Shown here in pieces: positions 1 to 9,045 of a DNA stretch of 41,714 nt. Positions within the stretch are counted from its first letter, which is position 1. The number at the start of each line of letters is the position of its first letter. Source of the DNA: Nocardiopsis salina YIM 90010 (lineage in GTDB: Bacteria; Actinomycetota; Actinomycetes; Streptosporangiales; Streptosporangiaceae). Below the pieces are notes generated by a model. That model ran no database searches and had not been told where the DNA came from. It worked only from the letters and a program-made list of their open reading frames with translations. The position numbers and the translations under genes are program-made. Location: positions 11,243 through 52,956 of the forward strand of contig NZ_ANBF01000082.1 of assembly GCF_000341025.1 (NCBI RefSeq), given 5' to 3'.

Positions 1-1819
1 CATGGTCCTGGACTGGCGTGCGCCCATCAGCGTCGCCTACTACCGGGCCGCACCGAGCGACCGGATGCGGGTGCTGTCGCGGCGGCGGTACGGGTTCACC
101 AACGTTGCGACCGGGCCCGACACGTCGGAGGCCGTTCTCACCGCGTACGAGGACGAACCGCTCACGGTCAGCGAGGAGGAGGCGGAGGAGCGCACCGGCG
201 AACTCCTCGCAGCCGAGATCGAACGCCCCCGTTCCGGCCCGATGCGCGACATCGTGGCCACCATCCAGCCCGAGCAGGACGACCTCGTGCGCGCGCCGCT
301 GTCCACGACCCTGTGCGTGCAAGGGGCGCCCGGAACCGGGAAGACCGCGGTCGGACTGCACCGCGTCGCATTCCTGCTGTACACCGAACGTGAGCGCCTG
401 TCGCGCAGCGGTGTGTCGATCGTGGGCCCGAACCGGTCGTTCCTGTCCTACATCCGCAACGTGCTGCCCGCTCTCGGCGAGGTGGACGTCGGGCAGACCA
501 CGGTCGAGGAGATGGTGGAGGCCGGGCTGCCTGAGCGTTCCCGCCCGAGGGCCGGATGGGTGCGGCGCACGGAGAGCCCGGAGGCTGCCCTGATCAAGGG
601 CGACGCCCGCATGGCCGAGGTTCTGCGCCGGGATCTGTGGTCGCACCTGAGCCCTCCGCAGGAGGCCCTCGTGGTGCAGGAGGGGTCCCGGCGTTGGCGC
701 CTGTACCCGGAGGACATGCGGCCGCTGCTGGACGAGCTCGCCGGGCGCGGGGTCTCCTACGGGGCCGGGCGCGACCTGCTGGCGCACCGCATCGCACACG
801 CGATCCTGTCTCTGATGGAGTCGGAGGGGCACGCCTGCGACGACCGCACGCACGAGCGGGTGCGGCGCGAGCCGGCCGTGCGCCGTGCCGTGACCGCTGT
901 GTGGCCCAAGGTCGACCCGCTCAAGCTGGTCCTGGGACTGCTCACCGATCCCGAGCGGCTGGCGCGGGCTGCGGAGGGGATACTCGACCCGGAGGAACAG
1001 GCGCTGCTCCCGCTGCCCGGGAAGCCGCGCGGGCCCAAGTCCGCCCGGTGGTCGCGCGAGGACCTGGTGCTGGTCGACGAGGCGGCGGCGCTGGTGGAAC
1101 GCACCGGTGGGATGGGACACATCGTCGTGGACGAGGCCCAGGACCTGAGCCCGATGCAGTGCCGTGCCGTCGGGCGCAGGGGAGCCGGCGGGTCGTTCAC
1201 CGTGCTCGGCGACGTCGCGCAGGGGACCTCGCCGGGGGCGACGCGGAACTGGTCCACGCTCCTGGAACATCTGGACAGGCCGACCGGCCACCTGAGCGTG
1301 CTCGAACGGGGGTACCGCGTGCCGGCGCAGATCATCGACTTCGCGGCGCGCCTGCTGCCCACCATCGCGCCCGGGTTGGGCGCTCCCGTGGCGGTGCGCC
1401 GGGCGCCGGGTGCACTGCGGGTGACGCCGGTTCCCGAGGGCCCCGGTGGTCCCGCAGGCCATGACGCGCTCGCCGGGGCCGTCGCCGAGGCCTGCCGCGC
1501 CGCGTTGGAAGGGCAGGGTTCCGTGGGCCTGATCGCGGCCGACGCCGACCTTCCCGGGCTGTGCGCGGCTCTCGCCGACCGGGGGCTGGAGATCCCGGTG
1601 CTCGGCGAGGGGGACACGGGTCCGGACTCCGCGCGCCTGATCGCGGTGCCCGCGAACCTGGCCAAGGGCTTGGAGTTCGATGCGGTCGTGGTCGCCGAAC
1701 CCGCCGCGATCGTCGACGCCGAGGCGCGCGGTCGCAACCGCCTGTACGTGGTGCTGACCCGCGCTGTGAGCACCCTGCACGTGGTGCACGCGCGCCCCCT
1801 GCCCGGCGAACTCACCTGA
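1..1819 (+). CDS. HelD/HelR-like superfamily 1 ATPase (5' end outside window)
   Basis: This is the 3' part of a UvrD/Rep-like ATPase that resembles the actinobacterial HelD/HelR group, which removes and recycles stalled or drug-bound RNA polymerase. Visible features in the 605 residues are the family entry segment VLDWRAPISVAYYRA at the extreme N-terminus, a Walker A motif GAPGTGKTA near residue 110, a Walker B/motif II HIVVDEAQDLSPMQC near residue 375, and a C-terminal motif VI region LYVVLTRAVSTLHVVH. HelD proteins are usually about 700-750 residues with an N-terminal coiled-coil arm that enters the polymerase channel. That arm is upstream of the window, so the ATG at position 2 is internal. 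The frame is open to base 1. HelD versus HelR (the rifamycin-resistance type) cannot be decided without the missing part. Confidence 0.82.
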   Translation, partial: MVLDWRAPISVAYYRAAPSDRMRVLSRRRYGFTNVATGPDTSEAVLTAYEDEPLTVSEEEAEERTGELLAAEIERPRSGPMRDIVATIQPEQDDLVRAPLSTTLCVQGAPGTGKTAVGLHRVAFLLYTERERLSRSGVSIVGPNRSFLSYIRNVLPALGEVDVGQTTVEEMVEAGLPERSRPRAGWVRRTESPEAALIKGDARMAEVLRRDLWSHLSPPQEALVVQEGSRRWRLYPEDMRPLLDELAGRGVSYGAGRDLLAHRIAHAILSLMESEGHACDDRTHERVRREPAVRRAVTAVWPKVDPLKLVLGLLTDPERLARAAEGILDPEEQALLPLPGKPRGPKSARWSREDLVLVDEAAALVERTGGMGHIVVDEAQDLSPMQCRAVGRRGAGGSFTVLGDVAQGTSPGATRNWSTLLEHLDRPTGHLSVLERGYRVPAQIIDFAARLLPTIAPGLGAPVAVRRAPGALRVTPVPEGPGGPAGHDALAGAVAEACRAALEGQGSVGLIAADADLPGLCAALADRGLEIPVLGEGDTGPDSARLIAVPANLAKGLEFDAVVVAEPAAIVDAEARGRNRLYVVLTRAVSTLHVVHARPLPGELT

Positions 1820-1858
1820 CCCCACCGCCACGGGGGCGCTGCGTGGGCCGAGTGGAGG

Positions 1859-1877
1859 CGCAGGGAAGAGCCCTGCG
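1859..1877. terminator. hairpin between convergent genes
   Basis: CGCAGGG and CCCTGCG form a 7-bp stem with a 5-nt loop between the ends of two convergent genes. It has no T-tract and is weak as an intrinsic terminator. Confidence 0.35.
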
Positions 1878-1905
1878 GGGCGGCGGGGCTCGCCTGCAGA
1901 TCCGG

Positions 1906-2619
1906 TCAGCGCGCGGCGGTGTGGGTGTGTCCCGCGGTGCGCTTCCACGGGCCGGGGAGCACACCGGCGGTGACCAGCCACAGGGCGACCGTCACCAGGT
2001 GGGCGCGCTCCAGCACCCCCAGGGCCACGCCGGGCGTGCCGTCGCCGGATGCTGTGAACACGACCGACGCCGCCACCAGGACGATCTTGGCAGCGGCGAC
2101 CTGTAGGACCGCGACGGCCACCACGAAACCGCGCGCGTGGTCGCCGGAGATCCAGCGGTCCACAGCCAGAGCCACGACTGCGACCAGTGCCGCGAGCACG
2201 GCCACGACGGCCACCAGTGCCTGCGTCAGGCTCGCACCGGCCATACCCTCGGCCAGCGCCTCGCTCACACACGACACGTCCGTGGAGACCACACACGGGC
2301 CGGTGAACAGGGTCGTGGCCAGCGAGGCCAGCCCGAACACGGCCATCGCCACCCACGAGACGGTCAGCGCGCGCCCGTGTCCGTGTGCGCCCAGGGTCAG
2401 GCCCAGCACCGCCGCGACCAGCACGAGGATCGCCGCGGTCCGGTGCGCGCTCTCCAACACGGCCTCGAGGGTGGAACCGGGGGCGGCCAGTGCGCCCTGT
2501 GCGGCGGCCCCGCCCGGAAGGGCGATCTCCAGCACCCAGAAGCTGTAGGCGATGGCCGCGGCCAGGGCGGCGGCCCGCCCGTCTCGGTAGTCCCAGTGAA
2601 GCCGGCCGGTGTTCGGCAT
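1906..2619 (-). CDS. Multi-pass membrane protein, DUF998-like
   Basis: A 237-residue integral membrane protein starting MPNTGRLHWDYRDGRAA. I see six to seven hydrophobic segments: near residues 13-33, 55-75, 85-105, 125-150, 160-180 and 190-215. The overall pattern (an early loop with ESAHRTAAI, short loops, ending WLVTAGVLPGPWK) resembles the DUF998 family of unknown function, but I make that match by eye. A pair of cysteines in the loop GPCVVSTDVSCVSE may form a disulfide outside the membrane. The ATG at 2619 fits the N-terminus of the first membrane segment; a much longer upstream reading of the same frame is a shadow of the stress-protein gene. It converges with the HelD-like gene. Confidence 0.65.
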   Translation of the reverse strand: MPNTGRLHWDYRDGRAAALAAAIAYSFWVLEIALPGGAAAQGALAAPGSTLEAVLESAHRTAAILVLVAAVLGLTLGAHGHGRALTVSWVAMAVFGLASLATTLFTGPCVVSTDVSCVSEALAEGMAGASLTQALVAVVAVLAALVAVVALAVDRWISGDHARGFVVAVAVLQVAAAKIVLVAASVVFTASGDGTPGVALGVLERAHLVTVALWLVTAGVLPGPWKRTAGHTHTAAR

Positions 2620-2907
2620 CCGCGCCCCCAGTGTCCACGGTTCCCTTGTGGGGATAGGACGGCGTCCCGGGCCGCCTGGTTCCCGTGCCGACGCCCTCAG
2701 CGCCCCCGGAGTCCCCCGGTCCGTCCTACACCAGTGCCGCCTGCGTCCCCCGGACGGACGCGGTCCCGGATCCGACCGGCCGGACGGGAACCCCTGTGCA
2801 CCGACTCGCGTCACCACTGTTATCCACGGGTGTGTGTTCGCACGGCATGATCGTGTGGCGGCCCGCGGACGCCCGGGCACACGAGGAACCGACCAGAAAG
2901 GCACACG

Positions 2908-3816
2908 ATGGACGGCGCAAGCCCGACGCGCTGGGTGATCGTGGGGGTGGACGGCAGCGATTCCAGCCGTCACGCCCTGGAGTGGTCGGCGCACCAGGCC
3001 TCGTTGCGCGGTCTGGGCATCCGCATCGTCGCTGCGTCCGGGCCCCTGGCGTCGGTCGGGGTCTTCGGACGCAACACCCGCGCCGAACCCTGGTCGGACG
3101 AGCAGGAGGAGGTCGGCGGCGCTGACCGCCTCCTCGACTACGCCGCCGACTGGGTCGGCCGCCTCTTCCCCGAACTCGAGGTCCGCACGACCCTGTCGCA
3201 CGAGCGCCCTGTCGAGGCCCTGCTCGCCGAGACCGGTGTCGAGGGTGCGGCCGTGGTCGTCATCGGTTCCCGCGGTCTGAGCGCGGTCGTGGCGGCGTTC
3301 GTGGGATCGGTGGGTATCGAGCTCGCGGCGCGTTCGCCCATCCCGGTGGTGGTCCTGCCGCACCAGCACGCGGCCGCGCACGGGGTCCGCAGCCGTGTGA
3401 TCGTCGGCGTGGACGGTTCGGAACCCAGCCGGCGTGCGCTCTCCTTCGCTTTCGACCAGGCCGAGTTCGCCGGAGCGGAGCTCGTCGCGGTGAGTGCCTG
3501 GCAGCCCCTGGTGGCGTTCGCGGCCGCCACCGGGCCGATCCCGCCGGAGCTCTTCGACGACGCCACCGCGGCCGAGGCGGCGCGCCAGGCCCTGGAGGAG
3601 GAGCTCCACGAACCCTCCCTGGCCCACCCCGGTGTGTCGGTGTCACGTCGTGTGGTGCGTTCACACCCGGTCGTCGCGCTGTTGGAGGAGGCCACCCCGG
3701 CGGACCTCGTGGTGGTCGGGTCCCGGGGCCGCGGGGGCTTCCGGGGCCTCTTGCTGGGCTCGGTGAGCCACTCCGTCCTGCACGGCGCCCGTGGCCCCGT
3801 GGCGATCCTGCGCTGA
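2908..3816 (+). CDS. Universal stress protein, tandem UspA domains
   Basis: A 302-residue cytoplasmic protein of two UspA domains, about residues 7-150 and 157-302. Each begins with a VIVGVDGS strand and ends with the ATP-binding glycine motif of the ATP-binding Usp subclass: VVVIGSRGLSAVVAAFVGS in the first copy and VVVGSRGRGGFRGLLLGS in the second. Tandem proteins of this length are common in actinobacteria and are usually induced by hypoxia, stationary phase or other stress; the exact role here is unknown. The ATG at 2908 is preceded by AGAAAGG at a normal distance. The 288 bases upstream show no gene. Confidence 0.9.
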   Translation: MDGASPTRWVIVGVDGSDSSRHALEWSAHQASLRGLGIRIVAASGPLASVGVFGRNTRAEPWSDEQEEVGGADRLLDYAADWVGRLFPELEVRTTLSHERPVEALLAETGVEGAAVVVIGSRGLSAVVAAFVGSVGIELAARSPIPVVVLPHQHAAAHGVRSRVIVGVDGSEPSRRALSFAFDQAEFAGAELVAVSAWQPLVAFAAATGPIPPELFDDATAAEAARQALEEELHEPSLAHPGVSVSRRVVRSHPVVALLEEATPADLVVVGSRGRGGFRGLLLGSVSHSVLHGARGPVAILR

Positions 3817-4163
3817 CCGGAAGTCCTGCCACGCCGTCGTTCCAGGCCGTCGCCGGGGTCGGCGCGCAGAGGTCTAGTCCGTCCGCCACCCCGCCCGTGA
3901 CTGTCGTGTGATCAACAGCACGGGACTCCGGTGCTGGTGAGGCGGTTGCCCGCAGTGCAGGGGAAACCGGTCCTCAGCAGTTCCGGAGCGACTCCTGTGA
4001 AAACGTGTTCCGGAGTCCCACTCGGCACCTGGATCCCCTTGCTGTGCAGGGGTTTCCGGCGCGTCGACTGGACTGTTTTAGACCACTGGCCTATACCAAT
4101 TGGTCACTGTGCCCGATCGTCGTTCATGATGCGAGAGATCTCGTCATTCAAAGAGGAGCCGCT
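3817..4163 (+). other. 347-bp non-coding region upstream of pckG
   Basis: I see no protein gene here. An upstream in-frame extension of the PEPCK frame (from 4005) has no ribosome binding site and is not PEPCK-like, so it is leader sequence. It holds the operator-like sequence at 4085-4104 and the AAAGAGGAG ribosome binding site just before the GTG start. Confidence 0.6.
4085..4104. promoter_or_regulatory. Candidate GntR/HutC (DasR-like) operator upstream of pckG
   Basis: ACTGGCCTATACCAAT at 4085-4100 matches 13 of 16 positions of the DasR-responsive element consensus ACTGGTCTAGACCAGT. It runs into the perfect palindrome ACCAATTGGT at 4095-4104. It lies about 60-80 bases before the pckG start. 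The site is inferred by similarity only; the protein that binds it is not in the window. Confidence 0.4.
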
Positions 4164-5984
4164 GTGACTGCTGACGTGGGGACCGACGTGGGCGCCGCCC
4201 CGACCGAACACGAAGAACTCGTTTCGTGGGTTCGTGAGATCACCGAACTCACCCAGCCCGACGAGGTCGTGTGGTGCGACGGCTCCGAGGAGGAGTGGAC
4301 CCGGCTGACCGACCTCCTGGTCGAGCAGGGGACCTTCAAACGCCTGAACCCGGACAAGCGCCCCAACAGCTTCTACGCCATGTCGGACCCGACCGACGTC
4401 GCCCGGGTGGAGGACCGCACCTTCATCTGCTCCGAGCGGGAGCAGGACGCCGGCCCGACGAACAACTGGGTCGCCCCGGGCGAGATGCGCGACACCTTCG
4501 GCGAGGTCTTCAAGGGCGCCATGCGCGGCCGGACGATGTACGTCGTCCCCTTCTGCATGGGTCCCCTGGGCGGCGACATCTCGCAGCTCGGTGTCGAGAT
4601 CACCGACTCGCCCTACGTCGTGGTCTCCATGCGCATCATGGCGCGCATGGGTTCGGAGGCGCTGCGCCTGATCGAGGAGCGCGGCGACTTCGTCAAGGCC
4701 GTGCACTCCGTCGGTGCCCCGCTCGAGCCCGGCCAGCAGGACGTGCCGTGGCCCTGCAACCCCACCAAGTACATCTCGCACTTCCCCGAGACCCGTGAGA
4801 TCTGGTCCTACGGTTCCGGCTACGGCGGCAACGCCCTGCTCGGCAAGAAATGCTACGCGCTGCGCATCGCCTCGGTGATGGCCCGCGACGAGGGCTGGCT
4901 CGCCGAGCACATGCTGATCCTCAAGGTCACCTCGCCCGAGGGCAAGTCGCACTACATCGCCGCCGCGTTCCCGAGCGCCTGCGGCAAGACCAACCTCGCG
5001 ATGCTCCAGCCCACCATCCCGGGTTGGAAGGTCGAGACCGTCGGTGACGACATCGCCTGGATGCGGTTCGACGACGAGGGCCAGCTGCGTGCGATCAACC
5101 CCGAGGCCGGATTCTTCGGTGTCGCGCCCGGCACCGGGGCGAAGACCAACGCCAACGCGGTGGAGACCCTCTGGGGCAACAGCATCTTCACCAACGTCGC
5201 CCTAACCGACGACGGCGACGTGTGGTGGGAGGGCCTCACCGAGGAGCCCCCGGCCGGTCTGACCGACTGGAAGGGCCGCCCCTGGACGCCGGAGTCCGGT
5301 GAGCCCGCCGCCCACCCGAACTCGCGCTTCACCACCCCGGCCGGGCAGGCACCGACCATCGCCCCCGAGTGGGAGGACCCCGCGGGCGTCCCGATCTCCG
5401 CGATCCTCTTCGGCGGACGCCGCGCCACAGCCGTGCCGCTGGTGACCGAGTCCTTCGACTGGCAGCAGGGCGTCTACCTGGGCGCCAACGTCTCCTCCGA
5501 GAAGACCGCCGCCCAGGAGGGTTCGGTCGGCGAACTGCGCCGCGACCCCTTCGCGATGCTGCCCTTCTGCGGCTACAACATGGGCGACTACTTCGCCCAC
5601 TGGGTGAGCCTCGGGCGGAAGGCCGACGCCGCCAAGCTCCCGACGATCTACTACGTCAACTGGTTCAAGAAGGACGACGACGGCCGTATCGTCTGGCCCG
5701 GCTTCGGTGAGAACAGCCGCGTCATCAAGTGGATCGTCGAGCGCCTCGAGGGCCGGGCCGAAACCGTCGAGACCCCCATCGGCCGGGTCCCGACCGCCGA
5801 CGGCATCGACACCGAGGGGCTGGACTTCTCCGCGGAGGAGATGGAGTTCGTCCTGGACGTGGACCGCGAGGTCTGGAAGCAGGAGGCCGCCCTGGTCCCC
5901 GAGTTCTTCAAGACCTTCGGCGACCACCTGCCCGACGAGCTCTGGGACGAGTACCACGCCCTGCTCGACCGGCTCGGCAAGTAG
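4164..5984 (+). CDS. pckG: Phosphoenolpyruvate carboxykinase (GTP)
   Basis: Catalyses oxaloacetate + GTP to phosphoenolpyruvate + GDP + CO2, the entry step of gluconeogenesis, in the cytoplasm. The 606-residue length is normal for the GTP family. The GTP-type phosphate loop with its reactive cysteine is visible as [13 protein letters not shown] (residues 269-281, Cys273). Others are [27 protein letters not shown], the metal-binding region [13 protein letters not shown] (294-306), [10 protein letters not shown] and [16 protein letters not shown] chose the GTG at 4164 because AAAGAGGAG sits just upstream; the longer reading adds non-homologous residues. It is monocistronic, followed by two tandem hairpins, and may be controlled by the operator-like site at 4085-4104. 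The neighbouring acetate-type symporters make physiological sense for growth on gluconeogenic substrates. Confidence 0.97.
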   Translation: MTADVGTDVGAAPTEHEELVSWVREITELTQPDEVVWCDGSEEEWTRLTDLLVEQGTFKRLNPDKRPNSFYAMSDPTDVARVEDRTFICSEREQDAGPTNNWVAPGEMRDTFGEVFKGAMRGRTMYVVPFCMGPLGGDISQLGVEITDSPYVVVSMRIMARMGSEALRLIEERGDFVKAVHSVGAPLEPGQQDVPWPCNPTKYISHFPETREIWSYGSGYGGNALLGKKCYALRIASVMARDEGWLAEHMLILKVTSPEGKSHYIAAAFPSACGKTNLAMLQPTIPGWKVETVGDDIAWMRFDDEGQLRAINPEAGFFGVAPGTGAKTNANAVETLWGNSIFTNVALTDDGDVWWEGLTEEPPAGLTDWKGRPWTPESGEPAAHPNSRFTTPAGQAPTIAPEWEDPAGVPISAILFGGRRATAVPLVTESFDWQQGVYLGANVSSEKTAAQEGSVGELRRDPFAMLPFCGYNMGDYFAHWVSLGRKADAAKLPTIYYVNWFKKDDDGRIVWPGFGENSRVIKWIVERLEGRAETVETPIGRVPTADGIDTEGLDFSAEEMEFVLDVDREVWKQEAALVPEFFKTFGDHLPDELWDEYHALLDRLGK

Positions 5985-6003
5985 CGGTCAGTAGAGGTTT
6001 CCC

Positions 6004-6037
6004 GGGCCGGTCCACCTTCCGCGCAACGGACCGGCCC
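6004..6037. terminator. Hairpin downstream of pckG (first of two)
   Basis: GGGCCGGTCC and GGACCGGCCC form a perfect 10-bp stem with a 14-nt loop 19 bases after the pckG stop. Confidence 0.6.
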
Positions 6038-6045
6038 CGCGACAG

Positions 6046-6075
6046 GGGGCGCGGGCACCGCGGTGCCCGCGCCCC
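6046..6075. terminator. Perfect 30-nt palindrome, bidirectional terminator
   Basis: GGGGCGCGGGCACCG is followed directly by its reverse complement and then TTC. It lies between convergent pckG and the symporter gene and could end transcripts from both sides. Confidence 0.7.
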
Positions 6076-6197
6076 TTCGTCGTGTCCGGGAAGCCTGGTG
6101 TGCAACCCTCGGCGTTCGGTACCAGCTCTCGTGGGCGACGCCGGGATCGTCCGTGTGCTGCACGTGGGGCACCGCTCCCACACCGACCTGACCGGGG

Positions 6198-7850
6198 TCA
6201 GGGGGCGTGCAGGCGTAGGACAGCGTGTTCGGCCCACTCCGGTGGACTTGCCAGGCGCGAGACCGCGATCATCGTCGCGAACGCCAACGGGATCGTCCAC
6301 GCTGCGGGCTGGGCCAGCAGCACGTCGAACCAACCGCCGGGGGTGGGCAGCAGCACCGACCACCCGACGGCACCGGTCGCGGTCACGGCCCCCACGATCA
6401 ACCCGGTGGCCGCGCCGGGAAGAGTCAGACGCCGCCACCAGATGCCCAGCACCAGCAGCGGGCAGAACGTCGAGGCCGCCACCGTGAACGCCCACACCAC
6501 GAGCACGTTGATGTCGGTCATCTGCGCGGGCAGTGCCAGCAGCACCGCCACACAGGCGCCCACGGCCACACCCAGGCGCAGGCGGGGCACACTGCTGCGG
6601 AACAGGTCGTGCGAAAGGCCCCCGGCCAGCGCCAGCAGCAGCCCCGACGACGTCGACAGGAACGCCCCGAACGCGCCGGCCGCCACCAGCGCCGTCAGGA
6701 AGGTCCCCAACGACCCCGACACCGTGTGGTCGGGCAGCACCACGGCGACGGTGTCGGTGCCCTGCAACAGCACGAGCTCCGGGGTCAGCACCCGCCCGAG
6801 CAGCCCGTACACCGTCGGGAACAGGTAGAACAGCCCCAGGAGCGCGATCACCCCGACCGCGACCCTGCGCGCCACCCGTGCGGTCGGGCTCGTGTGGAAC
6901 CGCATGATGACGTGCGGCAGCCCCATGCACCCGAATGTGATGGCCAGCAGCGTCGACCACGTCTCGAACAGCGGGTACCCCCCCTGGCTGAGCAGGGGTG
7001 CGCTCCACCGTTCCCCGCCCAGCTCGGGCAGGCCCTCCGGCCGCGGCACCTGCGCACCCTCGGGGAAGACGTACTCGGTCCCCTCGGAAACGGTGTGCGA
7101 TCCCTCGCCCAGGACGACCTCCTCCCCGGAGGTGTCGGTGACGGTGACCGGCTCGTCCAGGGTGAACCGGGTGTCGACGGCGAACTCCACCGGGATCGTG
7201 TCGGGGAAGTGGGTCCCCCACTCGGGGTGCAGCACCTCGGCGCGGGTGTCGGCGCCGGCGTGCGCGATCAGGTAGACCGCGGGCACAGCGATGAAGAGCA
7301 GCTTGACCACGTAGTGGAAGGCCTGCACGTAGGTGGCCGAGCGCATCCCCCCGGCGGCGATCGATCCGCTGACGACCAGCCCGGCGAGCACCACACCCAC
7401 CCAGTACGGGGTTCCGCTGACCAGGCTCAGCACGACCCCGGCGCCCTTGAACTGCGGCACCAGGTACAACAGCATGATCACCAGCACCACGCACCCGCAC
7501 AGTTTGCGCAGGCGGGGCGCGCCCAGCCGGTACTCGGCGAAATCGGGGACGGTGTAGGCGCCGGAACGCCGCATCGGGCCGGCCACGAGCGCCACCACCG
7601 CGACGTACCCGGCGGTGAACCCGACCGCGTACCAGATGGTCCCAAGGCCGTTCTTGAGCAGCAGCCCGGCCAGCCCCAGCACGGACGCGGCCGAGAGGTA
7701 CTCGCCCGCAATGGCCAGCGCGTTCCAGTTGGGGGAGACCCGGCGAGAGGCGACCAGGAAGTCCGAGGCCGACCGTGCTGCGCGCACGCCGTAGATCCCG
7801 ATGACGAGGCTGATGAGCAGCAGCAGCCCTATCGCCACCACCGAGGTCAC
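6198..7850 (-). CDS. Sodium:solute symporter family protein (acetate/pyruvate-type)
   Basis: A 550-residue secondary transporter of the SSS family with about 13 membrane segments. N-terminal signatures are SASDFLVASRRVSPNWNALAI, the sodium-site region GEYLSAASVLGLAG (residues 49-62) and AAGGMRSATYVQAFHYVVK (166-184), all typical of the ActP/MctC branch that carries acetate, propionate or pyruvate with Na+ or H+. A loop of nearly 100 residues (about 199-295), rich in acidic and Thr/Val stretches, lies between two membrane segments and probably faces outside; it is longer than in the second symporter of this window. The GTG start at 7850 overlaps the stop of the preceding gene by 4 nt, so it is probably translationally coupled in the kinase-regulator operon. 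The exact substrate is inferred, not shown. Confidence 0.88.
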   Translation of the reverse strand: MTSVVAIGLLLLISLVIGIYGVRAARSASDFLVASRRVSPNWNALAIAGEYLSAASVLGLAGLLLKNGLGTIWYAVGFTAGYVAVVALVAGPMRRSGAYTVPDFAEYRLGAPRLRKLCGCVVLVIMLLYLVPQFKGAGVVLSLVSGTPYWVGVVLAGLVVSGSIAAGGMRSATYVQAFHYVVKLLFIAVPAVYLIAHAGADTRAEVLHPEWGTHFPDTIPVEFAVDTRFTLDEPVTVTDTSGEEVVLGEGSHTVSEGTEYVFPEGAQVPRPEGLPELGGERWSAPLLSQGGYPLFETWSTLLAITFGCMGLPHVIMRFHTSPTARVARRVAVGVIALLGLFYLFPTVYGLLGRVLTPELVLLQGTDTVAVVLPDHTVSGSLGTFLTALVAAGAFGAFLSTSSGLLLALAGGLSHDLFRSSVPRLRLGVAVGACVAVLLALPAQMTDINVLVVWAFTVAASTFCPLLVLGIWWRRLTLPGAATGLIVGAVTATGAVGWSVLLPTPGGWFDVLLAQPAAWTIPLAFATMIAVSRLASPPEWAEHAVLRLHAP

Positions 7851-8251
7851 GGTCCCTCGCCCCGGTCCGGCCCCGCGACGCCGACCCCGGTGCCCCGGTC
7901 GCGTTCGGCGCGTTCCTCCACGCGTTCCGCCGAACGCATGTGCCAGAGTGCGAGCCCGAACAGCGGCGGGTACAGCCCTGCCGTCAACAGCAGCCAGGAC
8001 AGCGGCACCTGCGCCACCCGCACCTCACTGATCTGGGGGAAGGCCGCGAACGCCCCGCTCACCCCGAACAGCACCACCGACAGCAGTACGATCGTGCGCA
8101 CCGCCCTGCGCCGCTGAGCCCGGAACAGGCGCCGCGCCGCCTCGGCGTCCACCGGCTCCGGGATCGGCAACAGGTGCTGGGCGGGCCGGTTCCCCCGCGC
8201 CAGCGCGACACGGGTCTGCGGGCTGGTGAGCTTCTCCCGGCGCGGGCTCAT
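7847..8251 (-). CDS. Small two-TM protein, probable symporter partner (DUF485-like position)
   Basis: A 134-residue protein with a basic N-terminal tail, two membrane segments (about residues 52-72 and 81-102) and a charged C-terminal tail RSAERVEERAERDR. By position and shape it is the counterpart of the DUF485 protein (YjcH) that precedes ActP-type symporters; the sequence itself is not a clear DUF485 match to my eye. Its ATG overlaps the regulator stop by 4 nt (ATGA), and its stop overlaps the symporter GTG (GTGA). The likely role is assembly or stability of the symporter, which is inference from the conserved pairing. Confidence 0.7.
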   Translation of the reverse strand: MSPRREKLTSPQTRVALARGNRPAQHLLPIPEPVDAEAARRLFRAQRRRAVRTIVLLSVVLFGVSGAFAAFPQISEVRVAQVPLSWLLLTAGLYPPLFGLALWHMRSAERVEERAERDRGTGVGVAGPDRGEGP

Positions 8252-9045
8252 GAGGCCTGCCGCGGGTCGTGCTCACCGTCCCTGGGCCTGGCCGCGCGGC
8301 CCAGCTGGTCCTGTTTGGCCGCCTCCAGGAGCTGTTGGCGCAGGTGGCGGCCGTGGCGCCGGCTCACCGGGACGTCACCGGCCGGGGTTCCTGCGACCAG
8401 CCCGGAGGACGAGGTCACACGTAGGTCCCGCACCCAGGGGATGGCGACGAGAAACCCCCGGTGCACCCGTACGAACCCGGCCGAGGACCACACCTCCTCC
8501 AGGTACGACAGCGGGAGGCGGATCAGATGCCCGCCCTCGGCGGTGTGCAGCCGCACGTAGTCGCCCTGGGCCTCCACGAACTGCACCTCGTCGCGCTTGA
8601 CGAAGACCGTGCGCCGCCCGGTTTCGATCTGCACCACGTGCAGGTCCTCGGCGGGGGAGCCGCCGTTCTCCGGACGCCGCAGCTGTGCGATGCGCCCCAC
8701 CGACTCCGCCAGGCGCTCGGGGCGGATGGGTTTGAGCAGGTAGTCGACGGCGCCGATGCCGAAGGCCTCCACCGCGTGCGACTCGGAGGCGGTCACGAAC
8801 ACGATGGAGGGCGGTTCGGACAGCACGCTCAGCACCCGTGCCACGTCCATGCCGTCCAGGCCGGGCATGAGGATGTCGAGGAAGGCCGCGTCGATGGTGG
8901 TCGTGCCGAGAAGCCGCACCGCCTCGGCCCCGGTGCCGACCGAGTGCACCTCGGCCACCTCGGGCATGTCCGACAGCAGCGCGGCCATCTCCGCGCGGGT
9001 CGACGACTCGTCCTCCACGACCAGAACTCGGAGATCTCCACTCAC
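8248..9045 (-). CDS. LytTR-family response regulator
   Basis: A 265-residue two-component regulator. The receiver domain spans residues 1-120 with acidic pair E11/D12, phospho-acceptor Asp57 (AAFLDILMPGLDG), Thr85 and Lys105 (VDYLLKPI). The C-terminal LytTR DNA-binding domain (about 136-240) shows VKRDEVQFVEAQGDYVRLHT and FVRVHRGFLVAIPWV, typical of the LytR/AgrA class that binds short direct repeats. The GTG start at 9045 overlaps the kinase stop by 4 nt. It is the second gene of a four-gene run that ends in a symporter, so transporter expression is the obvious regulatory target, as in E. coli BtsSR and YpdAB (inference). Confidence 0.93.
   Translation of the reverse strand: MSGDLRVLVVEDESSTRAEMAALLSDMPEVAEVHSVGTGAEAVRLLGTTTIDAAFLDILMPGLDGMDVARVLSVLSEPPSIVFVTASESHAVEAFGIGAVDYLLKPIRPERLAESVGRIAQLRRPENGGSPAEDLHVVQIETGRRTVFVKRDEVQFVEAQGDYVRLHTAEGGHLIRLPLSYLEEVWSSAGFVRVHRGFLVAIPWVRDLRVTSSSGLVAGTPAGDVPVSRRHGRHLRQQLLEAAKQDQLGRAARPRDGEHDPRQAS

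Noticed and set aside
2620-3627. Long minus-strand extension of the membrane protein gene
   Set aside because: It is the reverse shadow of the universal stress protein gene and has the composition of an antisense frame.
4005-4163. N-terminal extension of PEP carboxykinase
   Set aside because: The frame is open, but the residues are not PEPCK-like and the good ribosome binding site sits at the GTG at 4164.
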